Assembly: GCA_016296945.1 (NCBI GenBank)
Contig: JAEDHQ010000014.1
Location: 1-37,511 of the forward strand
Direction of reading: 5' to 3'
Origin: Bacilli bacterium
Lineage (GTDB): Bacteria; Bacillota_I; Bacilli_A; ML615J-28; CAG-698
Length of the DNA: 37,511 nt
The notes beneath the pieces are model-generated. The model did not search any database, was not told the DNA's origin, and saw only the letters and a program-made list of their open reading frames with translations. The first letter of the stretch is position 1. Each line of letters begins with the position of its first letter. A program made the position numbers and the translations under genes. Below, piece after piece: positions 16,699-25,513 of this stretch.

Positions 16699-18852
16699 AT
16701 GAATTACAAAGAGATTATAAAAAATGCGATAATCGAAATTGTTTCGCAAATTGATTATCAAGCAAAAACATTAGATGAATTGAAAGAGATTTTAATTAAT
16801 AATTATGAGTTTGAATTTAAAGATGATGCATTAATTGATTCATTAAATGAGTTGCTAGCTCAATATGAAATCTTTTTAAATAAGAAGAAGGATAAATATT
16901 TATCTAATCGGCTAGCAAATAAATATAAAGGTTATATTAGTATTAAACATAATGATTATGGATTTGTTTCTAATCCATATTACCCCGATTTCTATGTTGA
17001 CTGTGAGGATTTTAATAGTGCATTAGATAAAGACTATGTTTTGTATCATGTTACAGAAGATCGTTTTGGTGCAAGTGGTTATAAAGCAGTCATCCTTGAT
17101 GTAATTAAAAGGAATTATGAATATTTAGTAGGTGAATTGTATTTTAAGAATAATAAATATTATTTAAAAACAAATGATAAAAAAATTACTAAACCTGTTA
17201 TTGTAAATTTAGTTAAGAATGCGAAAAGCAAAGATATAGTTCGAGTAAAGATTAATAGTTATGGCGAAATACTAAAATGTGAAGTAATTGATATTTTAGG
17301 TGATAGCAACACTTTAGGAATTGACATTTCAAGTATTGCTGCACAATATGGAGTTTTAAGAGAATTTTCTTCTGAAGTTATTGAGGAAGTAAATAATATT
17401 GATATTGATTTTGATTATGAATATAAGAGACGTAAACATTACGATATTGCAATTTATACTATTGATGGTGAAGATGCAAAAGATTTAGATGATGCCGTTA
17501 GTTTAAGAAAATTAGATAATGGCAATTATGAATTAGGAGTATATATTGCTGATGTTAGTTTTTATGTTCGTGAAGGAATGCTTACAGATTTAGAAGCTTT
17601 GACGCGAGGTACTAGTGTTTATTTAGTTGACCGGGTTATTCCGATGCTTCCTGTTCGCTTAAGTAATGATTTATGTTCACTTAATCCTAATGAAGAAAAG
17701 TTAGTTATATCTTGTATTATGGAAATAGATCAACAAGGTAATGTAGTTACAAGTTCATTAGAAGAAGGAATTATCAAAACCACTAAGCGTTTATCTTATC
17801 AAAAGTGTAATATAGTTTTAGAAAAAGGACTTGTAGAAGAGATTGATTATGATCAAGGTATAATTGATAATCTTCAATTAATGGTTGAACTACGTGATAT
17901 TTTAAATCAAAAAAGAACACGACGAGGATCTATTGATTTTGATACAATTGAGCCAAAAATCATTTTAAATGAAGCAGGAATTGCTATTGATATTATTCCA
18001 ATTGAACGTGGTATTAGTGAGACAATCATTGAAGAATTTATGATTGTTTGTAATGAAACAGTAGCTGAGTTTATTAGCAGTTTAGATTTACCATTTATTT
18101 ATCGTGTTCATGATAAACCAGATAATATTAAATTTCAAATGCTTAAAACAATGGTAAGCAAGTTAGGTTATAAACTCCAAGGATTATATCCTAAAGAATT
18201 ACAAAAACTATTAAACGCCCTAGATTCAAAAGATAATTACATTAAAAATTCAATGTTACGATTAATGGCAAAAGCAATATATAGTGAAGAAAACATTGGT
18301 CATTTTGGACTAGCGAGTCGCTTTTATACTCATTTTACATCTCCGATTAGACGTTATCCTGACCTTTTAGTCCATCGCCTAATTAGAAGGTATATTTTTA
18401 ATCACCAAAACTTATTAAGTGATTCTGAATATTTTGAATTAAAAGAACAAATCGCTTCAATTGCTAAGCAAAATAGTAATAGTGAGCGCAGTGCAATGGA
18501 ATGCGAATTTGCTGTAAATGATATGAAAAAAGCAGAATATATGTCTTCATTTATCGGTTCAATATATGAAGGTATTGTAACTTCAATCCATAAATTTGGA
18601 ATTTTTGTAACGTTACCTAATACTGTAGATGGGCTCATTAGAAAAGATAATTTAAGAATTAATGGTTTTAGTTTTGATAATTATAGTAATGTATTTATTA
18701 ATAGAAATGGCAGAAAGATTACACTAGGAGAAAATGTGAAGGTAAGATTAATTAATGCAAATAAAAAAACAAGTGAAATTGATTTTGAACTAGTGTATAA
18801 TAATAAGGGAGTATCTAGATATGGAAAGTATAAAGGTTATCGCAAGAAATAA
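16699..18852 (+). CDS. rnr: Ribonuclease R
   Basis: A 3'-5' exoribonuclease that degrades structured RNA and, with SmpB-tmRNA, faulty messages. The 717-residue chain has an N-terminal helix-turn-helix/winged region (about 1-65), cold-shock-like OB domains (about 70-225) and the RNB catalytic domain. The RNB motif TIDGEDAKDLDDAVSL carries the metal-binding aspartates, and the domain continues through FTSPIRRYPDLLVHRLIRRY. A C-terminal S1 domain follows (YEGIVTSIHKFGIFVTLPNT). The tail is basic and short. TAGGAG precedes the ATG. Its last 32 bases overlap smpB. Confidence 0.97.
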   Translation: MNYKEIIKNAIIEIVSQIDYQAKTLDELKEILINNYEFEFKDDALIDSLNELLAQYEIFLNKKKDKYLSNRLANKYKGYISIKHNDYGFVSNPYYPDFYVDCEDFNSALDKDYVLYHVTEDRFGASGYKAVILDVIKRNYEYLVGELYFKNNKYYLKTNDKKITKPVIVNLVKNAKSKDIVRVKINSYGEILKCEVIDILGDSNTLGIDISSIAAQYGVLREFSSEVIEEVNNIDIDFDYEYKRRKHYDIAIYTIDGEDAKDLDDAVSLRKLDNGNYELGVYIADVSFYVREGMLTDLEALTRGTSVYLVDRVIPMLPVRLSNDLCSLNPNEEKLVISCIMEIDQQGNVVTSSLEEGIIKTTKRLSYQKCNIVLEKGLVEEIDYDQGIIDNLQLMVELRDILNQKRTRRGSIDFDTIEPKIILNEAGIAIDIIPIERGISETIIEEFMIVCNETVAEFISSLDLPFIYRVHDKPDNIKFQMLKTMVSKLGYKLQGLYPKELQKLLNALDSKDNYIKNSMLRLMAKAIYSEENIGHFGLASRFYTHFTSPIRRYPDLLVHRLIRRYIFNHQNLLSDSEYFELKEQIASIAKQNSNSERSAMECEFAVNDMKKAEYMSSFIGSIYEGIVTSIHKFGIFVTLPNTVDGLIRKDNLRINGFSFDNYSNVFINRNGRKITLGENVKVRLINANKKTSEIDFELVYNNKGVSRYGKYKGYRKK

Positions 18853-19270
18853 AATAGTGCATCGTGATTATGAAATATTAGAAGAATTGGAGTGTGGAAT
18901 TGTCCTTAAAGGCACAGAAATCAAATCAGTTCGCCAAGGGAAAGTTTCCGTGCAAGAAGCATACTGCCAAGCTAAAGATGGTAAATTTATGATTTATAAT
19001 ATGCATATCGCCGTTTATGATCATGGAAATATTTTTAATCATGATGAAAAAAGAGATCGTAATTTACTAGCTCATGCTAAAGAAATTAGAAAATGGGGAC
19101 AACGCGTTAAACTAGAAGGTTTAACGATTGTACCAATAATGGTTTATTTAAAAGACGGATTAGCAAAAGTACAAGTAGGATTATGCCGTGGTAAAAAGAA
19201 ATACGATAAGCGTGAAGATATGAAAAAAGAATCTGCAAATAAACAAATAGCAAAGGCAAGGAAGAGATAA
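18821..19270 (+). CDS. smpB: SsrA-binding protein SmpB
   Basis: It binds tmRNA and brings it to stalled ribosomes (trans-translation). The 149-residue length is typical. Family motifs are present: ARNKIVHRDYEILEELECG, GTEIKSVRQGKVSVQEAY, YNMHIAVYDHGN, and the basic C-terminal tail (GKKKYDKRED) that enters the decoding site. The ATG lies inside the end of rnr with AGGGAG upstream. The tmRNA gene itself is not seen in this window. The ribonuclease and the tagging factor are thus made from one message. Confidence 0.97.
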   Translation: MESIKVIARNKIVHRDYEILEELECGIVLKGTEIKSVRQGKVSVQEAYCQAKDGKFMIYNMHIAVYDHGNIFNHDEKRDRNLLAHAKEIRKWGQRVKLEGLTIVPIMVYLKDGLAKVQVGLCRGKKKYDKREDMKKESANKQIAKARKR

Positions 19271-19272
19271 TT

Positions 19273-19548
19273 ATGGCAGAAATTTTTGAATTGATTATGG
19301 TAATTAGTTTTGGTTTATCTTGGCCTGTCTCAATTATTAAAACATTAAAATCAAAAACTGTTGCAGGTAAGAGCCCTATTTTTATTGCTTTAATTTCTTT
19401 TGGTTATATTTGTGGAATTATTAGTAAAGTTATCAATAATAATATTACATATGTTTTTGTATTTTATTGTATAAACTTGTTAATGACTCTCTTTGATTTT
19501 TGTTTAAATTTATATTTTAGAAAAAAAGAAAACTGTGAAGTATTATAA
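19273..19548 (+). CDS. PQ-loop (SemiSWEET-like) small membrane protein
   Basis: A 91-residue protein with three predicted membrane helices (about 5-22, 37-52, 59-81). It resembles PQ-loop/SemiSWEET proteins: FGLSWPVSIIKTLKSKTVAGKSP is a typical PQ-loop motif in which the usual Pro-Gln is Pro-Val, split here as SWPVS and KSKTVAGKSP. SemiSWEETs dimerise to carry small sugars; members of this short Firmicutes branch have no proven substrate. It starts two bases after the smpB stop, so it is probably co-transcribed, and it is followed by a terminator. Confidence 0.7.
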   Translation: MAEIFELIMVISFGLSWPVSIIKTLKSKTVAGKSPIFIALISFGYICGIISKVINNNITYVFVFYCINLLMTLFDFCLNLYFRKKENCEVL

Positions 19549-19566
19549 TATAAATATTAAAAACAT

Positions 19567-19602
19567 AAACTAGCGATTTTGCTTTACCGCTAGTTTTTTT
19601 TA
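19567..19602 (+). terminator. Rho-independent terminator after the PQ-loop gene
   Basis: AAACTAGCG and CGCTAGTTT form a 9-bp stem, followed by a T run. Confidence 0.9.
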
Positions 19603-19684
19603 AAATTATTTTTGTAAGAAAATATTATTAGTAAGATTTTGTAAAAAAGAGTTTTTATACCAATCTATGAAAAGCGTTTTACAA

Positions 19685-19713
19685 TTGAAAAAATATTATC
19701 AATATAATATAAT
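19685..19713 (+). promoter_or_regulatory. Promoter of the OB-fold lipoprotein gene
   Basis: TTGAAA and TATAAT are exactly 17 bases apart. Transcription would start near 19720, which makes an ATG at 19729 almost leaderless and favours the ATG at 19756. Confidence 0.7.
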
Positions 19714-19755
19714 AAAATAGTAAAATTAATGATGAAAGGATATAAATATTTTACA

Positions 19756-21933
19756 ATGAAAAGAATTAGTTTATTTTTATTAGTATTAATGTTATGTTGT
19801 GTTTTTGTAGGATGTAATGCAGAAAAGTTTATTATTAATTATGATTTAGATGGTGGCGATTGTAATGGTTTAGTAATAGAATATTTAGAAGGAACTGAAG
19901 TTAAATTACCTACACCAGTAAAAGATGGTTATATTTTTATTGGTTGGTATGATGGTGATACAAAAGTTGAAGTTATTACAAAAGGCAATTATAATCTAGT
20001 AGCAAAATGGGAAAAAGATAATAAAATAGAATATATAACAATCAGTGAAGCAATAGAAATAGCAAATAAAACTGGAGAAACAGAAACAGTTGAAAGATAT
20101 TATATCCGTGGGATTATTGAAACAGTAAGCAACCCAGCTTATGGGGAAATGACAATTAAAGATGAAACTGGTTCACTTTATGTTTATGGAACTTATTCAG
20201 CAGATGGTAGTTTACGTTATAGTGAACTTGAAGATAAACCAGTTGCTGGGGATGAAGTTGTTTTATATGGACCATTAAAAACATATAAAGGTGAAGCAGA
20301 AATGAGTAAAGGATGGATAATTGAATTTACTCATAAAACAATTGATATTGATGAAAAAGATTATCCAAGTAAAACTATTAGTGAAACTAGAAGTAGTGAA
20401 GATGGAACAAAAGTATCAGTAGAAGGTGTTGTTGCTTTTATTACAATGGCTAATGGATATATACCTAATGGTTTCTTCTTAGTTGATGATACAGCCTCTA
20501 TTTATGTTTATGGTGAAGTTTCCCAAACAGTTAATGTTGGTAATAGAGTAAAAATTGCTGGTGAAAAAATTCACTATGGAGCTAGTGATAATAGTTTTGG
20601 TTATCCAGGTGCATTACAATTAACTAATGCTGTTGTTTTAGAAAATGATAAAGGAAGTCATGATTTTGATAAATCATGGATTAAAGAAAATACTGTCAAA
20701 GGAATTTTAGAAACAGATCCAAGTGCTGATATTACTTCTACAATTTATAAAGTAAATGCTTTAGTGGTTAAAGCTGAAAATCCGGGATTTGTAAATTATT
20801 ATATTGATGATTTAGATGGAAAAACTGGTTCATATGTCTATACACAATGTAATGGTGGCGACTTTAGCTGGTTAGATGAATTTGATCAAAAAATTTGTAC
20901 TGTTTATTTAACTGCAATTAATGCTAAAGTAACCGATGCAGGTTGTGTATACCGTTTTATTCCTGTTGCTGTAAGTGATGATAATTATCAAATGAATGAT
21001 AGTGATGTATCTAAGTTTGTATTAGATTACTATGTAAAAGATCAATTCTTAACTAAATATAATAGTGATCCTCAACTAGAAGTTTTAACAACTGCAAGTA
21101 ATGAATTTTTAGGATTTGAAGGTGTTGCTATAAGTTATGAATCAAGTAATAGCGATGTTATTAAGTTTAGCAATGTTGATGATAATCTAGTTATGAATGC
21201 ATTAAGTAATGGTAGTGCTACTATTGCAGTTAAAGCTGCATATAAGACTTATGAAGCCACTTTAACTATTGATATTATTGTAGAATTGGTTGGTGAAATT
21301 ACATCAGTTACAGTTAAACAATGTTTAGATGGTGAATTTGATACAGAATATACTGTAAAAGGTGTTGTCGCTGGATCATTAGTTAATCAAAAAGGTTTCT
21401 ATTTAGTTGATGAAACTGGTGTTATTGCTATACGTACAACAGATACAGTATTAGCAGATCTTCAAGTTGGTAATGAAGTAATTATGAAAGGTACTAAAGT
21501 TATCTATGAATCATCTAAAGGAGTTACTCAACAAATCTGCTTATTAGACGCAGAATTAGTAATCAATTATTATGGCGAACATGAATATTCTAAAGCATCA
21601 TTTGATACTACTAAGAAATTGGAAGATTTGATTTCTTTATCGACAGAAGAATATCATACAACTCAAGTTTATGTAGTAGAAGTAAAAGTTAATTTTGTAG
21701 AATCAGCATATTATTCTAATTGTTATTTAACAACTTTAGATGGTACACAACAAATCTTGTTATATACAAGTAATGGTAACCAATATAGTTGGTTAAAAGA
21801 TTTTGGTGATAAAGTTATTACTGTAGAAATCTGTTTATGTGATTGGAATAACAAGAGTGAATATCGCGGTTGTCTTATTTCCGCAACTGATGGGGAAACA
21901 ACTATTAATAACACTTTGAATTTTCAAAAATAA
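19756..21933 (+). CDS. Modular OB-fold surface lipoprotein with internal duplication
   Basis: A 725-residue lipoprotein exported and anchored by a signal peptide with lipobox VFVGC (Cys20). An InlB-like module (24-85, DGYIFIGWYDG) follows. An OB-fold-like module (93-191, GEMTIKDETGSLYVYG) is next, then OB module 2 (206-297, GFFLVDDTASIYVYG) with module A (307-407, FSWLDEF). After an Ig-like domain (416-509) come OB module 3 (514-604, GFYLVDETGVIAIR) and module B (607-711, YSWLKDF). OB2-A and OB3-B look like a duplicated pair. Such OB modules occur beside secreted nucleases (YhcR type), but no nuclease motif is present here, so binding is inferred. An ATG at 19729 is also in frame; the promoter position favours 19756, although AAAGGA is 15 bases away. 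Confidence 0.85.
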   Translation: MKRISLFLLVLMLCCVFVGCNAEKFIINYDLDGGDCNGLVIEYLEGTEVKLPTPVKDGYIFIGWYDGDTKVEVITKGNYNLVAKWEKDNKIEYITISEAIEIANKTGETETVERYYIRGIIETVSNPAYGEMTIKDETGSLYVYGTYSADGSLRYSELEDKPVAGDEVVLYGPLKTYKGEAEMSKGWIIEFTHKTIDIDEKDYPSKTISETRSSEDGTKVSVEGVVAFITMANGYIPNGFFLVDDTASIYVYGEVSQTVNVGNRVKIAGEKIHYGASDNSFGYPGALQLTNAVVLENDKGSHDFDKSWIKENTVKGILETDPSADITSTIYKVNALVVKAENPGFVNYYIDDLDGKTGSYVYTQCNGGDFSWLDEFDQKICTVYLTAINAKVTDAGCVYRFIPVAVSDDNYQMNDSDVSKFVLDYYVKDQFLTKYNSDPQLEVLTTASNEFLGFEGVAISYESSNSDVIKFSNVDDNLVMNALSNGSATIAVKAAYKTYEATLTIDIIVELVGEITSVTVKQCLDGEFDTEYTVKGVVAGSLVNQKGFYLVDETGVIAIRTTDTVLADLQVGNEVIMKGTKVIYESSKGVTQQICLLDAELVINYYGEHEYSKASFDTTKKLEDLISLSTEEYHTTQVYVVEVKVNFVESAYYSNCYLTTLDGTQQILLYTSNGNQYSWLKDFGDKVITVEICLCDWNNKSEYRGCLISATDGETTINNTLNFQK

Positions 21934-21942
21934 TTAAAAAAA

Positions 21943-21980
21943 TTAAGCAATCAGTTTACTAAAAGACTGATTGCTTTTTA
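21943..21980 (+). terminator. Rho-independent terminator after the OB-fold lipoprotein
   Basis: AAGCAATCAGT and ACTGATTGCTT form an 11-bp stem with a 10-base loop and T tail. Confidence 0.9.
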
Positions 21981-22050
21981 TAAATTACAAGGATTTATGC
22001 TTTTAAATGGATCAACTCATAAAAAGTGTATGTTTAATCTACAATTATCA

Positions 22051-22320
22051 TTAATCATTTAACCTAAAAAAAAATAAGTACTTTTATCTAATTGAAAGAA
22101 TACGCAAATATGCCAAATATCTTCTATTTTACTATTGCCGATAATCATATTATTGTTTAAGAGGAAATCATTTAATGTATAAGAAAAATATGCTTCAATT
22201 CGAAGAATAACATTTTTTTAAAAATTTTTTTTATATCAGAAACAGCAAAAGGTGTGATTCTAATTCCAATACCACTTTGTGAACTAGTTACGATTGCAAC
22301 TTTATCTTTATACTAACCTT
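22051..22320 (-). pseudogene. Probable decayed gene of unknown family
   Basis: This non-coding gap reads on the minus strand as VAIVTSSQSGIGIRITPFAV and SDIKKIFKK, then in a shifted frame RIEAYFSYTLNDFLLNNNM and IIGNSKIEDIWH, ending in a stop at 22051-22053. The amino acid make-up looks protein-like and the shift falls in an A/T-rich run, but I cannot name the family. It may be a remnant or chance. The rest of the gap, 22321-22489, holds only AT-rich sequence and the trmFO promoter. Confidence 0.35.
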
Positions 22321-22489
22321 TTTCCATCCTTTATTTTAAAGATTAAAGAAATGCTCTTTTAAATAAAATATATCTTTTTTGATATGCTTAAAAAATTGTA
22401 TTAAATTTGTGATAACATAATAGATTATGATAATAGATAAAGATAAAATTGTTTGAAATGACTTTTTTCTTTATTTTTTTAATTAATTA

Positions 22490-22498
22490 TGATAGAAT
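22490..22498 (+). promoter_or_regulatory. Extended -10 promoter of trmFO
   Basis: TGA-TAGAAT lies about 30 bases before the trmFO start. The -35 region (T-rich) is weak. Confidence 0.5.
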
Positions 22499-22527
22499 AA
22501 TTTTAAAGAAAGTAGATGGGTGATGAT

Positions 22528-23841
22528 ATGAAAAATCTAAAAGTGAATGTTATTGGTGCTGGACTAGCTGGAAGTGAAGCGGCATGGCAATTAGCTAATC
22601 GAGGAATTAAAGTTGATTTATATGAAATGCGTCCTGAAAAAACAACATCAGCTCATAAGACAGCAGGATTTGCAGAACTTATTTGTAGCAACTCATTACG
22701 TGCTGCTGCTATTACAAATGCTGTTGGATTATTAAAAGAAGAAATGCGTCGAATGAATTCAATAATAATGGAGGCAGCTGATAATACAAGAGTTGAAGCT
22801 GGTGGAGCTTTAGCTGTAGATCGTGAACTTTTTTCTAATTATGTTACTAAAAAAGTATCAGAGCATCCATTAATTAATGTTATACATCAAGAAGTATTAG
22901 AAATTTTAGATGGTCCAACAATTATTGCTAGTGGTCCCTTGTGTAGTGATGGATTAAGTGAAAGTATTAAAAAGTTTATTGGTGAAGATTATTTATATTT
23001 CTTTGATTCAGTTGCGCCAATTGTGACATTTGACTCAATTAATAAAGATATCGCATATTTAAAATCAAGATATGATAAAGGTGAAGCAAGCTATTATAAT
23101 TGTCCAATGACAAAAGAACAATTTGACATTTTCTATGATGAATTGATAAAGGCTGATAAAGTTGTTCCTCATGACTTTGAATTGAAAGTTTTTGAAGGAT
23201 GTATGGCTGTTGAAGATATGGCTGCTCGTGGGCGTGAAACTTTATTGTTTGGTCCATTAAAACCTGTCGGATTAAGACTTCCAGGAACAGACATTACTCC
23301 TTATGCCGTTGTTCAATTGCGTCAAGACAATGCTAGTAAAACACTATATAATTTAGTTGGTTTTCAAACGCATCTAAAATGGGGTGAACAACAACGTGTT
23401 TTTAGACTGATTCCAGGATTAGAAAATGCTGAATTTGTTCGTTATGGTGTTATGCATAAAAATACTTTCATAAACTCACCAAAAGTATTAAATAAATATT
23501 ATCAAGTAAAAATAAATAATCGAGACGATTTATTTTTCGCAGGGCAAATTACTGGTGTTGAAGGATATTTGGAAAGTGCTTCCTCAGGATTATCAGCAGC
23601 AGTTAATATGTATCGCTACATAAAAGGTTTAGAACTAATTGATTTTACAAAGAAAACAGCAATAGGTTCATTAAGTAATTATATTTCTTCATTTAATACT
23701 GATTTTCAACCAATGAATGTGAACTTTGGAATCTTTGAAGAATTAAATGTGAAATGTAAAAAGATTGACCGTAAAGAAATGTATGCAAATCGTGCTTTAG
23801 AAACACTAAATTCATTATTAAAGGTAGTTAATGAACGATGA
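22528..23841 (+). CDS. trmFO: tRNA m5U54 methyltransferase TrmFO (folate- and FAD-dependent)
   Basis: It makes ribothymidine at position 54 of the tRNA T loop using methylene-tetrahydrofolate. The 437-residue length matches the family (435 in Bacillus). The N-terminal FAD motif GAGLAGSEAAWQLANRG, then YEMRPEKTTSAHKT and AELICSNSLRA are diagnostic. RPVGLRLPGT is replaced by KPVGLRLPGTD, and FAGQITGVEGYLESASSG closes the FAD site. The ATG at 22528 has GGGTGAT before it; an in-frame ATG at 22516 is less well placed. The gene ends in TGA overlapping the xerC ATG by four bases. trmFO-xerC is the gene order of Bacillus. Confidence 0.96.
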   Translation: MKNLKVNVIGAGLAGSEAAWQLANRGIKVDLYEMRPEKTTSAHKTAGFAELICSNSLRAAAITNAVGLLKEEMRRMNSIIMEAADNTRVEAGGALAVDRELFSNYVTKKVSEHPLINVIHQEVLEILDGPTIIASGPLCSDGLSESIKKFIGEDYLYFFDSVAPIVTFDSINKDIAYLKSRYDKGEASYYNCPMTKEQFDIFYDELIKADKVVPHDFELKVFEGCMAVEDMAARGRETLLFGPLKPVGLRLPGTDITPYAVVQLRQDNASKTLYNLVGFQTHLKWGEQQRVFRLIPGLENAEFVRYGVMHKNTFINSPKVLNKYYQVKINNRDDLFFAGQITGVEGYLESASSGLSAAVNMYRYIKGLELIDFTKKTAIGSLSNYISSFNTDFQPMNVNFGIFEELNVKCKKIDRKEMYANRALETLNSLLKVVNER

Positions 23842-24806
23842 ATGCTAATAGAGGAAATGATCAAGAGATATTAAGAAATTATAGGGATTTTCTTGAAGTC
23901 GAACGAGGATACTCTAAATATACTGTGACTAATTACTTAGATGATATTGATGAATTCTGTGGCTTTTTAAGAAGTAAAAAAATAGATTCAATTTGTAATG
24001 TTAGTGTTAATATTGCAAGATTTTATTTAATGGAATTAAATAAAAATTCATATAAAGCTACTAGTGTATCTAGAAAGTTATCTAGTTTACGTGGTTTATA
24101 TCGCTATATGATTATGGAAGGGTATGTAGAAAATAATGTTTTTAATGAAGTAAGTGCGCCAAAACATGAAAAGCTTCTTCCTAAGCAATTATATGTTAAT
24201 GAAATTGAAGCAATGTTTGATGCAATCGATTGTAGAACCATATTCGGGAAAAGAAACTATGCTATATTAGAAATGTTATATGATACAGGACTACGTGTTA
24301 GTGAATTATGCAGTTTAAAAGTTAGTGACATTGATTACAATAGTGATTTTATTACAATTTTAGGAAAAGGTAAAAAAGAACGTAATGTGCCATTACTAAA
24401 AAGTTTAAAGAGTGCTTTAAAAGATTACATTGAGTATTCTCGAAGTTCACTATTATTAAAGAATAAAGATGAAATTACCGATATTTTGTTCTTGAATCAT
24501 CGTGGTGGTCCGTTAACAGAAAGAGGGGTTCGTGTTATTCTAGATGAAATAACAGACAGTGCGGCTACCACAATTAAAGTGCATCCTCATATGATTAGAC
24601 ATTCTTTTGCCACACATTTACTAAATGGAGGGGCAGATTTAAGAAGTGTTCAAAAATTACTTGGCCATGTTAATTTAGCTACAACACAGATTTATACGCA
24701 TGTTTCAAAAGAACAATTAATTGCAGAGTATGTTAAGTACCATCCTCATGCTAATAAAATTGAAGATAATAAGAGTAAGGAGAATAAAGAAGAAAATAAT
24801 GATTAA
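23838..24806 (+). CDS. xerC: Tyrosine recombinase XerC-like
   Basis: A site-specific recombinase that resolves chromosome dimers at dif. The 322-residue chain has an N-terminal SAM-like DNA-binding domain (about 10-100) and a catalytic domain with the full tyrosine-recombinase set: Arg153 (TGLRVSELC), the Lys in GKGKKERNVP, His251 and Arg254 (HPHMIRHSF), His277 (LLGHVN) and nucleophile Tyr286 (TTQIYTHVS). Its place after trmFO makes the housekeeping XerC role more likely than a phage integrase. The ATG overlaps the trmFO stop (ATGA). The C-terminal tail is unusually long and charged (KIEDNKSKENKEENND) and runs into dut. Confidence 0.92.
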   Translation: MNANRGNDQEILRNYRDFLEVERGYSKYTVTNYLDDIDEFCGFLRSKKIDSICNVSVNIARFYLMELNKNSYKATSVSRKLSSLRGLYRYMIMEGYVENNVFNEVSAPKHEKLLPKQLYVNEIEAMFDAIDCRTIFGKRNYAILEMLYDTGLRVSELCSLKVSDIDYNSDFITILGKGKKERNVPLLKSLKSALKDYIEYSRSSLLLKNKDEITDILFLNHRGGPLTERGVRVILDEITDSAATTIKVHPHMIRHSFATHLLNGGADLRSVQKLLGHVNLATTQIYTHVSKEQLIAEYVKYHPHANKIEDNKSKENKEENND

Positions 24807-25266
24807 GTTTCATAAAATTAAAGAGCAAGAACTTTTAAAATTTGAAAATTTATTTAATAGTGAAGATGTTATTTTACCGAAAAGACAAACAAGTGGATCT
24901 TGTGGATATGATTTTTATTTGCCTTATGATTTATTGATAAAAGCAAATTCTAATGCTGTAATATATAGTGGGGTTAAAATTGAACTTGATAACGATTTAT
25001 TCTTAATGGTTTGTATTAGAAGTTCCTTAGCCACTAAAAAAGGAATCATCTTAACAAATCAAGTAGGTATTATTGATAGTGATTATTATAATAATGTGGA
25101 TAATGATGGTCATATTATGATAGCTGTCAAAAATACTACTGATGATGATGTTTTATTAAAAAAAGGGGAAAGAGTTGCCCAAGGAATTATTTTTAATTTT
25201 TTAAAAACAAATGATGATGATGTGTCTGCATCACGAGTAGGTGGATTTGGAAGTACAACAAAATAA
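24799..25266 (+). CDS. dut: dUTP diphosphatase (trimeric dUTPase-like)
   Basis: It hydrolyses dUTP to dUMP, keeping uracil out of DNA and supplying dTMP synthesis. The 155-residue chain has the five family motifs: SGSCGYDFYLP (1), RSSLATKKGI (2), GIIDSDYYNN (3, with the catalytic Asp), KGERVAQGIIF (4) and GGFGSTTK (5, C-terminal). Motif 2 is KK in place of the usual Gly-Leu, and the first ~30 residues are longer than usual. The ATG at 24799 lies within the last eight bases of xerC; an in-frame ATG at 24721 lies deep inside xerC and is rejected. A terminator follows. Confidence 0.88.
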   Translation: MIKFHKIKEQELLKFENLFNSEDVILPKRQTSGSCGYDFYLPYDLLIKANSNAVIYSGVKIELDNDLFLMVCIRSSLATKKGIILTNQVGIIDSDYYNNVDNDGHIMIAVKNTTDDDVLLKKGERVAQGIIFNFLKTNDDDVSASRVGGFGSTTK

Positions 25267-25268
25267 AA

Positions 25269-25315
25269 CAAAGGTTTAGTAGGTTTTTTAAAAACGATCT
25301 ATTAAACCTTTTTTA
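25269..25315 (+). terminator. Rho-independent terminator after dut
   Basis: AAAGGTTTAGTAG and CTATTAAACCTTT form a 13-bp stem with one G-T pair, followed by T residues. Confidence 0.85.
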
Positions 25316-25336
25316 TAATTGAGTTTAAAAAATTTC

Positions 25337-25365
25337 TTGATTTTTATTAATGATTATGGTAAAAT
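25337..25365 (+). promoter_or_regulatory. Promoter of rpsB-tsf
   Basis: TTGATT and TAAAAT are 17 bases apart, with TGG before the -10 (extended -10). The start point would be near 25372. Confidence 0.7.
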
Positions 25366-25371
25366 ATATAA

Positions 25372-25513
25372 GGCTAAAGTTTCTAATATATCTTTAGAAA
25401 TAGCGAATACACACATAATCGGAAAATGTCGTCGAGTGCGCAAGAGATTGCGGAGCGTATGTTTGTTGATGATTATGGAGGCCAAACAAAATATAAAAAA
25501 GGAGATTAAAAAA
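25372..25513 (+). ncRNA. Structured 5' leader of rpsB, candidate ribosomal-protein control element
   Basis: The leader of about 140 bases has nested base pairing. One hairpin is TTTCTAA (25380-25386) with TTAGAAA (25394-25400). Then CATAATC (25414-25420) pairs with GATTATG (25471-25477), enclosing CGCAA-GAGA-TTGCG (25439-25452), a stem with a four-base loop. The enclosed part is much richer in G+C than its surroundings. Autoregulation of rpsB by S2 is known in other bacteria; this exact structure and its ligand are inference. The outer stem ends near the ribosome-binding site at about 25500, so control of translation or termination is plausible. Confidence 0.55.

Noticed and set aside
23838..24806. 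XerC-like gene as a phage integrase marking a prophage
   Set aside because: It sits in the conserved trmFO-xerC order, with no phage genes nearby.
25319..25513. N-terminal extension of rpsB in the same frame
   Set aside because: This stretch contains the promoter and a structured RNA leader; S2 begins at 25514 after AAAAAAGGAG.
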